DNA from: Puniceicoccaceae bacterium
Lineage (GTDB): Bacteria; Verrucomicrobiota; Verrucomicrobiia; Opitutales; JAFGAQ01
Assembly: GCA_028285755.1 (NCBI GenBank)
Contig: JANQOQ010000008.1
Coordinates: forward strand, 257,399 to 321,398
Reading direction: 5' to 3'
Length of the DNA: 64,000 bases
The notes under the pieces were generated by a model. That model was not told where the DNA came from, did not search any database, and saw nothing but the letters and a program-made list of their open reading frames with translations. Position numbers and translations under genes: made by a program. Each line of letters begins with the position of its first letter. Within the stretch, counting starts at the first letter, position 1. This document shows positions 1 to 9,000 of this stretch, one piece after another.

Positions 1-828
1 GCACAATTGGGGCCTGTAACTTTCTTCCGCAGTGACGATTTGAATACCGTGGGTATTACTCGAGCACAAACCGGTAATGCCACAGAAGTCATAAATGCGC
101 AAATCGCAGTTGCAGACAGTTTTGTCCCTGAAACGATCGCAGCCTTTATTGATGGCAATTCAGGGTCATTACCGCTTGACGGCACTTTGGGATCAGCCCT
201 AATTCTTGAGCAAAATAAGGATGACTTTTTCTCCCACATCGAAAAGGGGGGCCTAGTAGGTTATTTGATTCTAGGACTTGCATCGATTGCTCTGTTAATT
301 GCGATTTATAAGATCATCTCTATCTACAGCTTTCGTGTTCCCAGTGGCACATTTGTCCTGAACTTGGCCGAAATGGTTAAAGCGGGACAAAAGGATGAGG
401 CACTGAAAAAGGCAAAATCATTTGGTGGACTCGCGGGTGAGATGTTTGAAGAAGCGGTTGAAAACTCAGATCAACCCCGTGGTTTGATTGAGGAGTATCT
501 TTCCGTTAAGATTATCGTCGCCCGCCGCAAACTGGAAAGCATGCTTCCGTTCATCGCAATCACTGCGGCAGCTGCACCCTTGATGGGACTGCTCGGAACG
601 GTAGTAGGTATGATTAAAACATTCCAGTTGATCACCGTATTCGGAACAGGGGATGCACGTCAGCTCTCGGATGGTATTTCTGAAGCGCTCGTAACTACTG
701 AGCTGGGGCTGTTTGTTGCGATCCCGTCCTTGATCATCCACGGCATTTTGAACCGTATGGCCCGCACCAAGTGGGGACAGCTTGAGCAGGACTCCATCGT
801 ATTCCTGAACGACATTAAGGAAGATTAA
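1..828 (+). CDS. MotA/TolQ/ExbB proton channel family protein, TtpC-like (5' truncated)
   Basis: The reading frame is open from the first base, so the gene begins upstream and the apparent TTG start at base 7 is not credible. The C-terminal part has the three-helix proton-channel fold: one helix near codons 80-107, and two in the segments starting LPFIAITAAAAPLMGLLGTV and SEALVTTELGLFVAIPSLII. The region before the first helix is periplasmic-type and far longer than in ordinary ExbB. That is the layout of TtpC, the extra ExbB-like subunit of TonB2 systems, which carries a large N-terminal extension. It is the first visible gene of an operon with ExbB, two ExbD, TonB and a TPR protein. Inferred role: coupling proton motive force to TonB-dependent outer-membrane uptake. 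Confidence 0.85.
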   Translation, partial: AQLGPVTFFRSDDLNTVGITRAQTGNATEVINAQIAVADSFVPETIAAFIDGNSGSLPLDGTLGSALILEQNKDDFFSHIEKGGLVGYLILGLASIALLIAIYKIISIYSFRVPSGTFVLNLAEMVKAGQKDEALKKAKSFGGLAGEMFEEAVENSDQPRGLIEEYLSVKIIVARRKLESMLPFIAITAAAAPLMGLLGTVVGMIKTFQLITVFGTGDARQLSDGISEALVTTELGLFVAIPSLIIHGILNRMARTKWGQLEQDSIVFLNDIKED

Positions 829-850
829 TTGGTTTAAGAAAGCATAGACC

Positions 851-1459
851 ATGTATCTGAGCTCTTTATTAAGTAATTTTCAAGATAACATCGTTGATAA
901 CTGGGTCAGCGGTGGTTTCATGATGATCTTTTTGTTCGGTCTGGCTTTGCTTATTTTTGTGATTTCATTCGAGTTGCTTGCCACCCTGCGCAAGAACTCG
1001 ATCACTGATAAAAATAAAGATAAGTGGCTGGATTGGGCCAAAGACCCTGAGCAGGCTTCCGGCAATGATGGAATCGTGCTACGGTATACACGTCCCAACA
1101 AGGGAACTGCCGATGATGTGCGCCGACGATTTGCAGAATTGCGCGAAATTTATTTGGGAAATGTGGAGCGCCAATCCACATTTCTTAAATCACTGGTAGG
1201 TGCCGCACCGTTAATGGGGCTGCTTGGAACCGTAATCGGGATGTTAACCACATTCCAGGGGATTGCGACTTCCGGCGGAAACCAAACCGTCGATATGGTA
1301 TCCAAGGGTATCTCGACGGCTTTGATTACCACCCAAACGGGATTGATGATTGCACTGCCCGGCCTGTTTTTGTCGATGATTATTCGCCGTAAAACCCGAA
1401 GCACCGAAGATGCGCTCAACCGTATGGAAGGGATGATTCTTGGGAATCGAAAGGATTAA
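851..1459 (+). CDS. exbB: ExbB/TolQ-type proton channel subunit
   Basis: A 202-residue inner-membrane protein of normal ExbB length. The first membrane helix lies near residues 20-45 (MMIFLFGLALLIFVISFELL). It is followed by a cytoplasmic domain and two helices containing AAPLMGLLGTVIGMLTTF and STALITTQTGLMIALPGL. These are the conserved ExbB/TolQ signatures; the threonine-rich third helix lines the proton path. In the family, ExbB pentamers surround ExbD and energise TonB. It lies 22 bases after the longer ExbB paralogue, so two ExbB-type subunits are made from one operon, as in TonB2 systems. No strong Shine-Dalgarno sequence precedes the ATG. Confidence 0.92.
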   Translation: MYLSSLLSNFQDNIVDNWVSGGFMMIFLFGLALLIFVISFELLATLRKNSITDKNKDKWLDWAKDPEQASGNDGIVLRYTRPNKGTADDVRRRFAELREIYLGNVERQSTFLKSLVGAAPLMGLLGTVIGMLTTFQGIATSGGNQTVDMVSKGISTALITTQTGLMIALPGLFLSMIIRRKTRSTEDALNRMEGMILGNRKD

Positions 1460-1485
1460 ATCTTAACGAATTAGGAGTATTAATT

Positions 1486-1884
1486 ATGTCCTTACATAAA
1501 AGACTAGCAGACAGTGGAAATGAAAACGTAGAGATCAATCTCTCTCCGATGATTGACTGCGTATTTATTCTGCTCATTTTCTTTATCGTAACTACAGTAT
1601 TTGTTGAGGAGGTTGGAGTAGAGTCCAACAAGCCTGAAAGCAGTAGCTTAAATTCACTCGATAATGAAAATATTCTCATCTCGATCACGGATAACGGTGT
1701 AGTAACATTTAACGGTCGTGATATCGGGGTAGATGGGGTGACTTCCATTATCAAACAGGAAATGGTTACCAAGCCGGATATCCCAGTGATCATCGAAGCC
1801 GGTGATAAAACGCCACACGACATTTTTGCCCGCGTTTACGGGCGAGCTCGTGATACTGGAGTCGAGAAAATCAGCTTTAAATAG
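1486..1884 (+). CDS. exbD: ExbD/TolR biopolymer transport protein, copy 1
   Basis: A 132-residue protein with a short cytoplasmic N-terminus, a single membrane helix around residues 22-40, and a periplasmic domain. The helix contains the motif [17 protein letters not shown]. Its aspartate is the protonatable residue needed for ExbD/TolR function. A good Shine-Dalgarno sequence (AGGAG at 1473-1477) lies 8 bases before the ATG. It is followed directly by a second exbD whose first third is almost identical, showing a tandem duplication. Expected partner: the ExbB pentamer encoded upstream. Confidence 0.93.
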   Translation: MSLHKRLADSGNENVEINLSPMIDCVFILLIFFIVTTVFVEEVGVESNKPESSSLNSLDNENILISITDNGVVTFNGRDIGVDGVTSIIKQEMVTKPDIPVIIEAGDKTPHDIFARVYGRARDTGVEKISFK

Positions 1885-1905
1885 TAAATTTTAAAATTAA
1901 TTTTT

Positions 1906-2304
1906 ATGATTAGAAGATCCGCAGAAGTTGATGATGAAGAGTTGGAGATCAATCTCTCTCCGATGATTGACTGTGTATTTATCTTACTTATTTTCTTTAT
2001 TGTGACGACAGTGTTTGTTGAGGAAACCGGCATCGAGGTAGAAAAACCGGATGCCCTCAGCGCCGAACGTCTCGAAAAGAATAGTATTTTGATTGCGATC
2101 AGTGCTGAAGACAAAGTCGTCTATGGAGGTCGCGATATTGGAGTACGTGGGGTTCGCCCGACGATTCGTCCACTATTGTTGGAAGACGATTTGCCAGTGA
2201 TCATTCAGGCAGATCGTCAATCCACACATGAGATTTTTCGCCAGGTCTACGTGGAAGCAAAGCTTGCCGGTGCGGAAAAAATCAGTTTTTCAACCATTAA
2301 CTAA
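1906..2304 (+). CDS. exbD: ExbD/TolR biopolymer transport protein, copy 2
   Basis: A 132-residue paralogue of the preceding gene with the same organisation. The helix carries the same [19 protein letters not shown] stretch with the essential aspartate, while the periplasmic domain has diverged (about [17 protein letters not shown] onward). Two different ExbD chains in one operon suggest a heterodimer inside the ExbB ring, because ExbD works as a dimer; this is inference. The gap to the first copy is 21 bases with no obvious ribosome-binding site, so translation may depend on coupling. Confidence 0.93.
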   Translation: MIRRSAEVDDEELEINLSPMIDCVFILLIFFIVTTVFVEETGIEVEKPDALSAERLEKNSILIAISAEDKVVYGGRDIGVRGVRPTIRPLLLEDDLPVIIQADRQSTHEIFRQVYVEAKLAGAEKISFSTIN

Positions 2305-2312
2305 GGAGCAGT

Positions 2313-2966
2313 ATGAAGGATATAGCACCCAAACAAAGTATTCTTTCAAGAGGATCTAATTTCTTTTTTGGTGGTCTCGCAGCTCTGGGTTTGTTTGTAG
2401 CGATCCCATTGATCCAGGCCATTGGTGACGTTATGAGCGGCCGCAATGAAATTAATACTGCAGATTTTGCTTTACCGCCACCCCCATTACTTGAAGTTGC
2501 GCTCCCCCCTCCCCCTGAGCAGGAAGAGGAAGAGGAAGATATTGAATTGGAAAAGGAACCTCCCAAGCTTAGTCTCGATCAGCTCGAGCTCGCCCTAAAT
2601 CCCGGAGCCGGTGATGTTATGGGTGGCGTTGTGCTTGATCTCGGACTTAATGAGGACTCACTCGGGCTCGATGAGATGATCTTTGATATTGCCCAGGTAG
2701 AAGAAAAGCCACGCGCACTGCGCCAAATTGAGCCGGTTTATCCGCCTACACTGAAACGGCAGAAAATTGAAGGCCAGGTAATCATCGAATTTATCATCGA
2801 CGTAAATGGTAACGTAATCGCCCCGGTAGTGAAGGATTCATCTCACAGAGAGTTTGAACGCCCTGCTTTGGACGCGATTCGCCGCTGGAAATTTACACCC
2901 GGTAAAAATGAAGGACAGGTGGTAAAGGTACGAGCACGCCTTCCCATGTCATTTACCATTAATTAA
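2313..2966 (+). CDS. tonB: TonB family energy-transducing protein
   Basis: A 217-residue protein with one N-terminal membrane anchor (about residues 18-38), two short proline runs (PPPPLLEVALPPPP), an acidic stretch, and a C-terminal TonB domain from about residue 135. The domain begins RQIEPVYPPTLKRQKIEGQ and contains the typical AIRRWKFTPGK. The proline-rich spacer is short and acidic rather than the long Pro-Lys/Pro-Glu spacer of enteric TonB1, which fits TonB2-type proteins. A Shine-Dalgarno sequence (AAGGAG, 2303-2308) overlaps the end of exbD copy 2, indicating operon translation. Predicted role: contacts TonB boxes of outer-membrane receptors and transmits energy from ExbB/ExbD. Confidence 0.92.
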   Translation: MKDIAPKQSILSRGSNFFFGGLAALGLFVAIPLIQAIGDVMSGRNEINTADFALPPPPLLEVALPPPPEQEEEEEDIELEKEPPKLSLDQLELALNPGAGDVMGGVVLDLGLNEDSLGLDEMIFDIAQVEEKPRALRQIEPVYPPTLKRQKIEGQVIIEFIIDVNGNVIAPVVKDSSHREFERPALDAIRRWKFTPGKNEGQVVKVRARLPMSFTIN

Positions 2967-2996
2967 TAAACACTGAAGCATTTTAAAAAAAACACT

Positions 2997-4397
2997 ATGA
3001 AAAAAAGTCTGACCGTATTTCTCACTGCTACTTTAGTATTGGGAGCATTCGCGCAAAACTCATTCAATCAACAAGAACTCCAAAACATTCGAAATCGTGT
3101 TTTCAATGATCCTCAGTTTATTGAACGTTTTGTTGGTTCCTATGCGCCTCTCGAGGCTTTAGAACCTGAGTTCACTGAAGAAGAAAAACTACGCCTTAAG
3201 GAAGAAGTCCTGACTATTATTCAAGGACCTCAGCCAATTCTTGCGGTTCCTGCCCTTCGGGAAATGGCAAGCGTACCTAATTCTTCGGCACAGATTGATT
3301 ACCTCTTGGGTACAATTCTTTTCCAGGAAGGCCGCGTAAACGAAGCGATTCCCGCTTATGAAGCTGCTATTCGTAAATTCCCCAATTACCGACGTGCGAT
3401 AAAGAATCTTGCGATTCTTTATGTGCAGTCTGGTCGATTGGATCAGGCACTTGGACCCTTATCCAAATCGATTGAGCTGGGAGACGTAAGTGGCCTTGCG
3501 TATGGAATTCTGGGTGTGATCTATCTTGAAAAAGAAGATTTCATTTCTGCTGAGTCTGCTTATCGCAGCGCGATTCTTTTCGAACCCGATAAGAAAGAGT
3601 GGAAAATGGGTCTTTTGAAAACCCTCATGTCCCAAGAACGATACAGCGATGCAAATTCACTGCTTTCAACTTTGCTTCAGGAAGATCCCAATAATGCAGA
3701 TCTTTGGAAATTCCAGGCCAATAACTTCCTGGGTCTCGAAAAACCGCTCGAAGCCGCTAAGAATCTTGAACTTGTCGTGCGTATGGGGCAGGCAAATACG
3801 GATAGCCTTGAGCTCTTGGGTAATATTTACATGAATCAGCAGCTCTATCCGCTTGCTCACGATGTCTATCAGCGTGTGATTCAGTCAGGTGGGGCTCAGT
3901 TCGACACACTTTTTAACAGTGCAGCTGTATTGGCGTCAGTAGGTTCTTTTACGGAGTCTCTTGATCTGATCGAGCGCATTCGCACTCGTTATGGAGATCA
4001 GTTGAGTAAGGAGAATAACCTACAACTTATGACCCTTGAGGCAAGCAGCCTGCGTTCGACCGGTGATCTGGATGCTGCTGTAGAAATTTTGCAGGAAGTA
4101 GTTCTGGAAGATCCGACCAATGGTCAGGCTTTGATTGAGCTGGGACTTTATTTCCGCACTCAGTATAATAATAGCGACGATGTTGCAGATGCTCAAAAAG
4201 CAATCAGCTATTTCGAACAAGCTGCCAATATCGACGAAACTGCACCGGATGCACTGGTTCAGCACGCGCAAATGTTGGTATCGCAACGCCGCTATCGTGA
4301 TGCAGTTCGCCTGTTGAAACGAGCACAGGAATTGCGTTATGAAAATTATGTTGAAGACTTTTTGCAGCGTGTAGAACGTGCTGCCCGACAAAGCTAA
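2997..4397 (+). CDS. Secreted tetratricopeptide-repeat protein of the TonB operon
   Basis: A 466-residue protein with a signal peptide (MKKSLTVFLTATLVLGAFA, cleavage probably before QNSF). From about residue 95 to the end it is built of TPR units; recurrent pieces are IPAYEAAIRKFPNYRRAIKN, ESAYRSAILFEPDKKEW and AVEILQEVVLEDPTNGQAL. TPR proteins end TonB2-type operons in many Gram-negatives, and a periplasmic scaffold role for the TonB complex is the likely function. It is the last gene before a strong terminator at 4424-4465. No enzyme motif is visible. Confidence 0.85.
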   Translation: MKKSLTVFLTATLVLGAFAQNSFNQQELQNIRNRVFNDPQFIERFVGSYAPLEALEPEFTEEEKLRLKEEVLTIIQGPQPILAVPALREMASVPNSSAQIDYLLGTILFQEGRVNEAIPAYEAAIRKFPNYRRAIKNLAILYVQSGRLDQALGPLSKSIELGDVSGLAYGILGVIYLEKEDFISAESAYRSAILFEPDKKEWKMGLLKTLMSQERYSDANSLLSTLLQEDPNNADLWKFQANNFLGLEKPLEAAKNLELVVRMGQANTDSLELLGNIYMNQQLYPLAHDVYQRVIQSGGAQFDTLFNSAAVLASVGSFTESLDLIERIRTRYGDQLSKENNLQLMTLEASSLRSTGDLDAAVEILQEVVLEDPTNGQALIELGLYFRTQYNNSDDVADAQKAISYFEQAANIDETAPDALVQHAQMLVSQRRYRDAVRLLKRAQELRYENYVEDFLQRVERAARQS

Positions 4398-4423
4398 AAC
4401 GTTCTTAACAGCCAAAAATTTGT

Positions 4424-4465
4424 AAACCTTTACCTGTAAAAAACAGGTAAAGGTTTATTTTTTTT
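4424..4465 (+). terminator. Intrinsic terminator of the TonB operon
   Basis: A perfect 14-bp inverted repeat (arms 4424-4437 and 4443-4456) with an AAAAA loop, followed by a run of T that starts inside the right arm and extends to 4465. It lies 27 bases after the TPR gene stop and is a textbook Rho-independent terminator. Confidence 0.93.
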
Positions 4466-4509
4466 AAAAAATCACTTGCAAAAAAAGAAAATATCACTCC
4501 TTATAGAAT

Positions 4510-4606
4510 CATAATATTTCTCTCTTAGGAGAGTTTTGGGGTAACAGAATAAAGTAGAAAATAAGTTGTGGGGCGAAGTTTAGGGGTAGACTTCGCCCCT
4601 TTTTTT
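4510..4606 (+). ncRNA. Candidate small RNA between two terminators
   Basis: The interval sits after the TonB operon terminator yet ends in a second strong plus-strand terminator at 4570-4607. The downstream gene is on the other strand, so that terminator has no protein gene to serve. A TTGCAA (4476-4481) and TATAGA (4502-4507) could form a promoter, although the 20-base spacing is long. A small hairpin (CTCTC/GAGAG, 4520-4533) lies inside. A transcript of about 90-95 nt is inferred; no known RNA family was recognised. Confidence 0.35.
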
Positions 4607-4607
4607 T
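4570..4607 (+). terminator. Intrinsic terminator, plus strand
   Basis: A GC-rich 9-bp stem (4570-4578 with 4591-4599), extendable by three pairs including one G-U, closes a short loop and is followed by seven or more T. The complementary strand lacks a T run, so it acts on plus-strand transcription. It ends just before the stop codon of the minus-strand flavoprotein gene. Confidence 0.85.
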
Positions 4608-4609
4608 AA

Positions 4610-6037
4610 TTATTTTTTGTCCCAAGGGAACTGGTAATCCTGTTTTTGATACTCCCAGGGTTTAAAAACTTCAAAAAGCTTTCCCGGATTTAGGATCCCA
4701 TTGGGGTCAAATGTCCTTTTAATTTGCTGCATCAACTGTAACTCAGTTGCACTGAATTGGGCATCCATAAACTCTGATTTTGCGAGACCTACGCCATGTT
4801 CGCCACTAATAGCTCCTCCCAGGCGAATCACTTCATGCATTAATTCCTCAAGCGCTTGTTCCGCATTTTTGCTTTGGGTAGAGTTATCCCGGTCATACAT
4901 GATATTGACATGGAGGTTGCCATCTCCTGCGTGACCGAAGACAGCTATAGTATCATGCAGTCGCTTTCTCAGGTCCCTGATGAAAGAAACCAGTTTCACC
5001 ATTTTGCTAAGCGGCACGACTACATCTTCATTCAGCTTAGAGTTGCCAAGGCGGAACATTGCTCCAGAGCATTTTCTGCGGACCTCCCAAAGCTTTTCTG
5101 CATCTTGTTCATTATGAGCAACTTGTGTATAGGGAGTGAGCTTGGTAAGCTGATTCTCGAGTTTTAGCCTTTCATTCTCTAGTTGCAGCGAATTTCCATC
5201 TATTTCTATAAGTAATACTGCAGGACTATTGATCTCTGGAAAAAATGAATAACCGGTTCTTAGAGATGCACCTTGAACGCTCAACGCATCAATAAACTCC
5301 ATGATGGACGGGCGAATGCCCGACTGCAAAATTTCCAACGAAGCTTTCAGTGCTTTTTCTTCATCTGAGAAGCCTGCAAGGAAAGTCAGTTTAGCTTCTG
5401 GCTTTTCAATGAGGCGTAGTGTGACGTCGGTTACAACCCCCAGGCAGCCCTCGGAGCCTATCCAAAGATCGCGAATATTAAAACCGGTTGCGAACTTCTT
5501 AACGTTTCTGCCCCATTCCACAAATTCGCCGGTCGGCAGATACCCTTTGAGCGCTAACACATAATCGCGGGTAACCCCATATTTGACGCAACGCAGTCCA
5601 CCGGCATTACAGGCAATATTACCTCCTATCGTGCACCACTTATGGGATGAGGGGTCTGGAGGATAGAACAGCCCCACTCCCTCTACCTTATCCTGTATAT
5701 CCTTTAGAACGGCACCTGCCTGTGCTTCTGCATATTGATTTTCGGCATCCACATGTATGTTATTCAGTTGAGTCATATTAATGACCCAGCCAGCCTTTAC
5801 GGGTGTGGCTCCGCCTGTGAGCGTAGATCCAGCCCCCCTTACGGTAACGGGGACTTTCCATTGGTTTGCGAGCTTTAAGGTGGTGCCGATTTGCTCGCGC
5901 TCCGTTGGCATTATGACCGCCTGAGGCGTGAATGCAATTTTCAGCCCATCAAAGGCATGTTCGTAGCACACCCTGGGGTCTGTGCTTACCACAGACCCGA
6001 GCTCATTCTGTAATGCTTCTTCGGGCGAATTTCCCAT
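4610..6037 (-). CDS. FAD-linked oxidase, glycolate oxidase (GlcD) / D-lactate dehydrogenase family
   Basis: A 475-residue flavoprotein. The N-terminal half is an FAD-binding PCMH domain (RGAGSTLTGGATPVKAG near residue 60). The C-terminal FAD-oxidase domain has the family hallmarks GHAGDGNLHVNIMYD (about residue 365) and ISGEHGVGLAKSEF (about 410). Members oxidise 2-hydroxyacids such as glycolate or D-lactate; the exact substrate cannot be read from sequence. No GlcE/GlcF partners or cysteine-rich Fe-S domain follow, so it is the short single-subunit type. Its ATG begins immediately after the TAA of gltB, implying translational coupling. That pairing is unusual, and a link between 2-hydroxyacid oxidation and nitrogen assimilation is only inference. 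Confidence 0.85.
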   Translation of the reverse strand: MGNSPEEALQNELGSVVSTDPRVCYEHAFDGLKIAFTPQAVIMPTEREQIGTTLKLANQWKVPVTVRGAGSTLTGGATPVKAGWVINMTQLNNIHVDAENQYAEAQAGAVLKDIQDKVEGVGLFYPPDPSSHKWCTIGGNIACNAGGLRCVKYGVTRDYVLALKGYLPTGEFVEWGRNVKKFATGFNIRDLWIGSEGCLGVVTDVTLRLIEKPEAKLTFLAGFSDEEKALKASLEILQSGIRPSIMEFIDALSVQGASLRTGYSFFPEINSPAVLLIEIDGNSLQLENERLKLENQLTKLTPYTQVAHNEQDAEKLWEVRRKCSGAMFRLGNSKLNEDVVVPLSKMVKLVSFIRDLRKRLHDTIAVFGHAGDGNLHVNIMYDRDNSTQSKNAEQALEELMHEVIRLGGAISGEHGVGLAKSEFMDAQFSATELQLMQQIKRTFDPNGILNPGKLFEVFKPWEYQKQDYQFPWDKK

Positions 6038-9000
6038 TTATGCGGGAGCCAGTGCACTTACGTTTTCTTCGGTGATATTCAAGAAGTTACGTGGCGTCCC
6101 CGGAACCGAGGGCTTAGGCACAACGACCCAGAATTTTTGGATACTCTCATGCCAATTGTCGACGATCGATTGGGCTTGTGAACTTTCCGACAAATCTGCA
6201 TGGCATTGAATCAAACTGCGCAGGCTCTCAATCTCAGTAGAATGGTCGAGCCGCTCAATGGTTACCATATCAGGATTGTAGAAGTGTTCAAAGTCTCCGG
6301 TTTCGTCATAGATGAAAGCCAGTCCGCCACTCATACCTGCTCCGAAATTACGGCCGGTTGTGCCAAGGCATACCACGCAACCCCCCGTCATGTATTCACA
6401 GCCATGGTCACCCAGGCCTTCTACTACGGCAGTCGCCCCTGAGTTTCTTACACCGAAGCGTTCACCGGCCTGCCCGCCCGCAAAGAGATAGCCCCCCGTT
6501 GCCCCGTATAGGCAGGTGTTTCCGATGATGATATTTTGATGCCATTCAAAAGTCTCTTCAGGTTTGGGGCGAATGATAATTTCTCCGCCATTCATGCCTT
6601 TACCCACATAGTCGTTCGCTTCACCGAGAAGCTTCATGCGAATGCCCTGTATCAGGAATGTTCCAAAGCTTTGGCCTGCGCTACCCTTAAAGGTAAGATC
6701 GATTGTCGCGGGCTTTGTAAGGGCCTTATTGCTGTGCATATAGGCTATCTCGCCGGATAAACGTGTACCAATATCCCGATTGACATTGGTGACCTTGTAG
6801 GTGTTCTTAAACTTCTGGCTACGGCTGACTATGGTTTCCTTCGCGTCTTGTAAAATCTGGTCGTCCAGGGACCCCTCATTGCCAAAGCGGTCGTTGCGCT
6901 CGCGTGTATGGATTTTAGACTCTTCACCCGAAGGATCAGGATCGTGCAGGATGCCGTCAAAGTTGATGAATTTCGTCTTAAAATTATTCGGATCTTCCTT
7001 CTGCCTCAATACACCCACCTGTCCGATGATTTCATCCAGGGAGCGATAACCCAGATCCGCGAGGATATGGCGGACATCTTCGGATACGGCATTAAAATAA
7101 TTAACCACGTTCTCAGGCTTACCTACAAACTTTGCACGCAGGTCTTCACGCTGGGTAGCGACACCGACGGGACAAGAGTTCAGGTGGCATACTCGGAACA
7201 TCGCACAGCCTGCTGCGATGAGAGCCGCGGTACCAAAGTTATACTCCTCAGCGCCGAGGATGGATGCGATTACAATGTCACGACCGGTTTTCAGGCCACC
7301 ATCCGTCCTCAATACCACCCGATTGCGCAGACCGTTCATCATGAGCACCTGATGTACCTCTGAGAGGCCAATTTCCCATGCAGAACCTGCATACTTGATG
7401 GATGACAGTGGTGACGCTCCGGTTCCTCCATCGTGCCCGGATATGAGTATCACATCTGCATAAGCCTTTGCCACACCCGCAGCGATGGTTCCTACGCCCG
7501 AGCTACTTACCAGCTTCACGCACACCTTTGCACGGGGATTGACCTCCTTTAAGTCAAAGATCAGCTGCGCAAGGTCCTCGATAGAATAAATATCATGGTG
7601 CGGCGGGGGTGAAATGAGTGTAACTCCGGGCACACTGTATCGCAGAGTCGCAATCAAAGGAGATACCTTGTGTCCTGGGAGCTGCCCGCCCTCGCCCGGC
7701 TTAGCCCCTTGGGCGACCTTAATCTCGATTTCCTTCGCATTCGAAAGGTATTCAGCGGTGACTCCAAAACGGCCGGAAGCAACCTGCTTGATGGCACTAT
7801 TGGCGTTATCCCCATTTTCGAAGGGGTGGAAACGACGTGCATCCTCACCGCCTTCGCCGGAATTGGACTTTCCGCCAATACTGTTCATTGCGATTGCGAG
7901 ACACTCGTGCGCCTCAGGAGATATCGCACCCAAAGACATTGCCGCAGTGGTAAAGCGCTTGCGGATATCCTCAATGGGTTCAACCTGATCGATCGAAATC
8001 GCAGTGCGGTTAGACTTGAACTCGAGCAGATCCCTCACTGAAACGGCCGGGTGATCGTCCGCAACTTCCTTAAATGCGTCATATGCGCCCGGGTTCCCAT
8101 CCTCGCGGAAAAAGCGCGTCATCGAGGAAACAACCCGGGGATTCCAGCCATGGAATTCACCTTCTCCCTTCTTTGGTACAAGATAATTGCCCTCGCGCCA
8201 GCGCTTGGGCGTTAGGCTATCACCCATAAACGCCTTATTATGCTTAATGAGGGTCTCCATAGCGATTTCACGATAGCCAATCCCATCAATAGGCGAATCG
8301 ATTCCGTAAAAACACTCCTCAATGATCTTTTTACTCAAACCAATCGCTTCGAAAATCTGTGCACTCTGATAGCTAAAGAGGGTGCTGATGCCCATTTTGG
8401 ACATGATTTTTAAGATACCCTTGTTGACGGCCTTACGGTAGTTTGCCAGTGCATCCTCAAAGCTCTTATCTCCGTAGACCCCGTTGCTATGGGATTCCTC
8501 GATGATGGATATCGCACCGTAAGGGTAGATGGCGTTTGCCCCAAAGCCTAATAAAGTGGCGAAGTGATGCACATCACGGCATTCTCCGGATACGAGCACA
8601 ATATCGCAGAACTCACGAATGCCGCGGCGAACAAATTCCTGATGTACCGCGCCGACTGCCAAAAGTGAGGGAATGGGCACCTGATCCGGGCCAAAAGCAC
8701 GGTCTGATAAGATTACAATACGCGCACCCTCATCTAATACTGCCCGCACGGCCTTTTCCTTAATGTCAGTAAGGCTCTGTTGCATGCTGTCTGCACCGTT
8801 TTTACGGTCAAACAGGATGTCGATAGTTTGGATCTGACCCGCGAATATGTCGAGGTTCTGGATAGACTCCAAATCGCCCTTAAACAGTAATGGAGAGTCC
8901 AAAGTAAGGAATTTACGATCTTCCGTTAGGGATTCGAACAACCCCAGGCGACCGCCAAGGATCGCTTTGTGCGACATCACCAAAAACTCCCGAAGTGAAT

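Noticed and set aside
6908-7363. 151-residue open frame opposite gltB
   Set aside because: Antisense shadow of a strongly conserved gene with no motif or ribosome-binding site; other long frames opposite gltB (for example 9599-10060) were rejected for the same reason.
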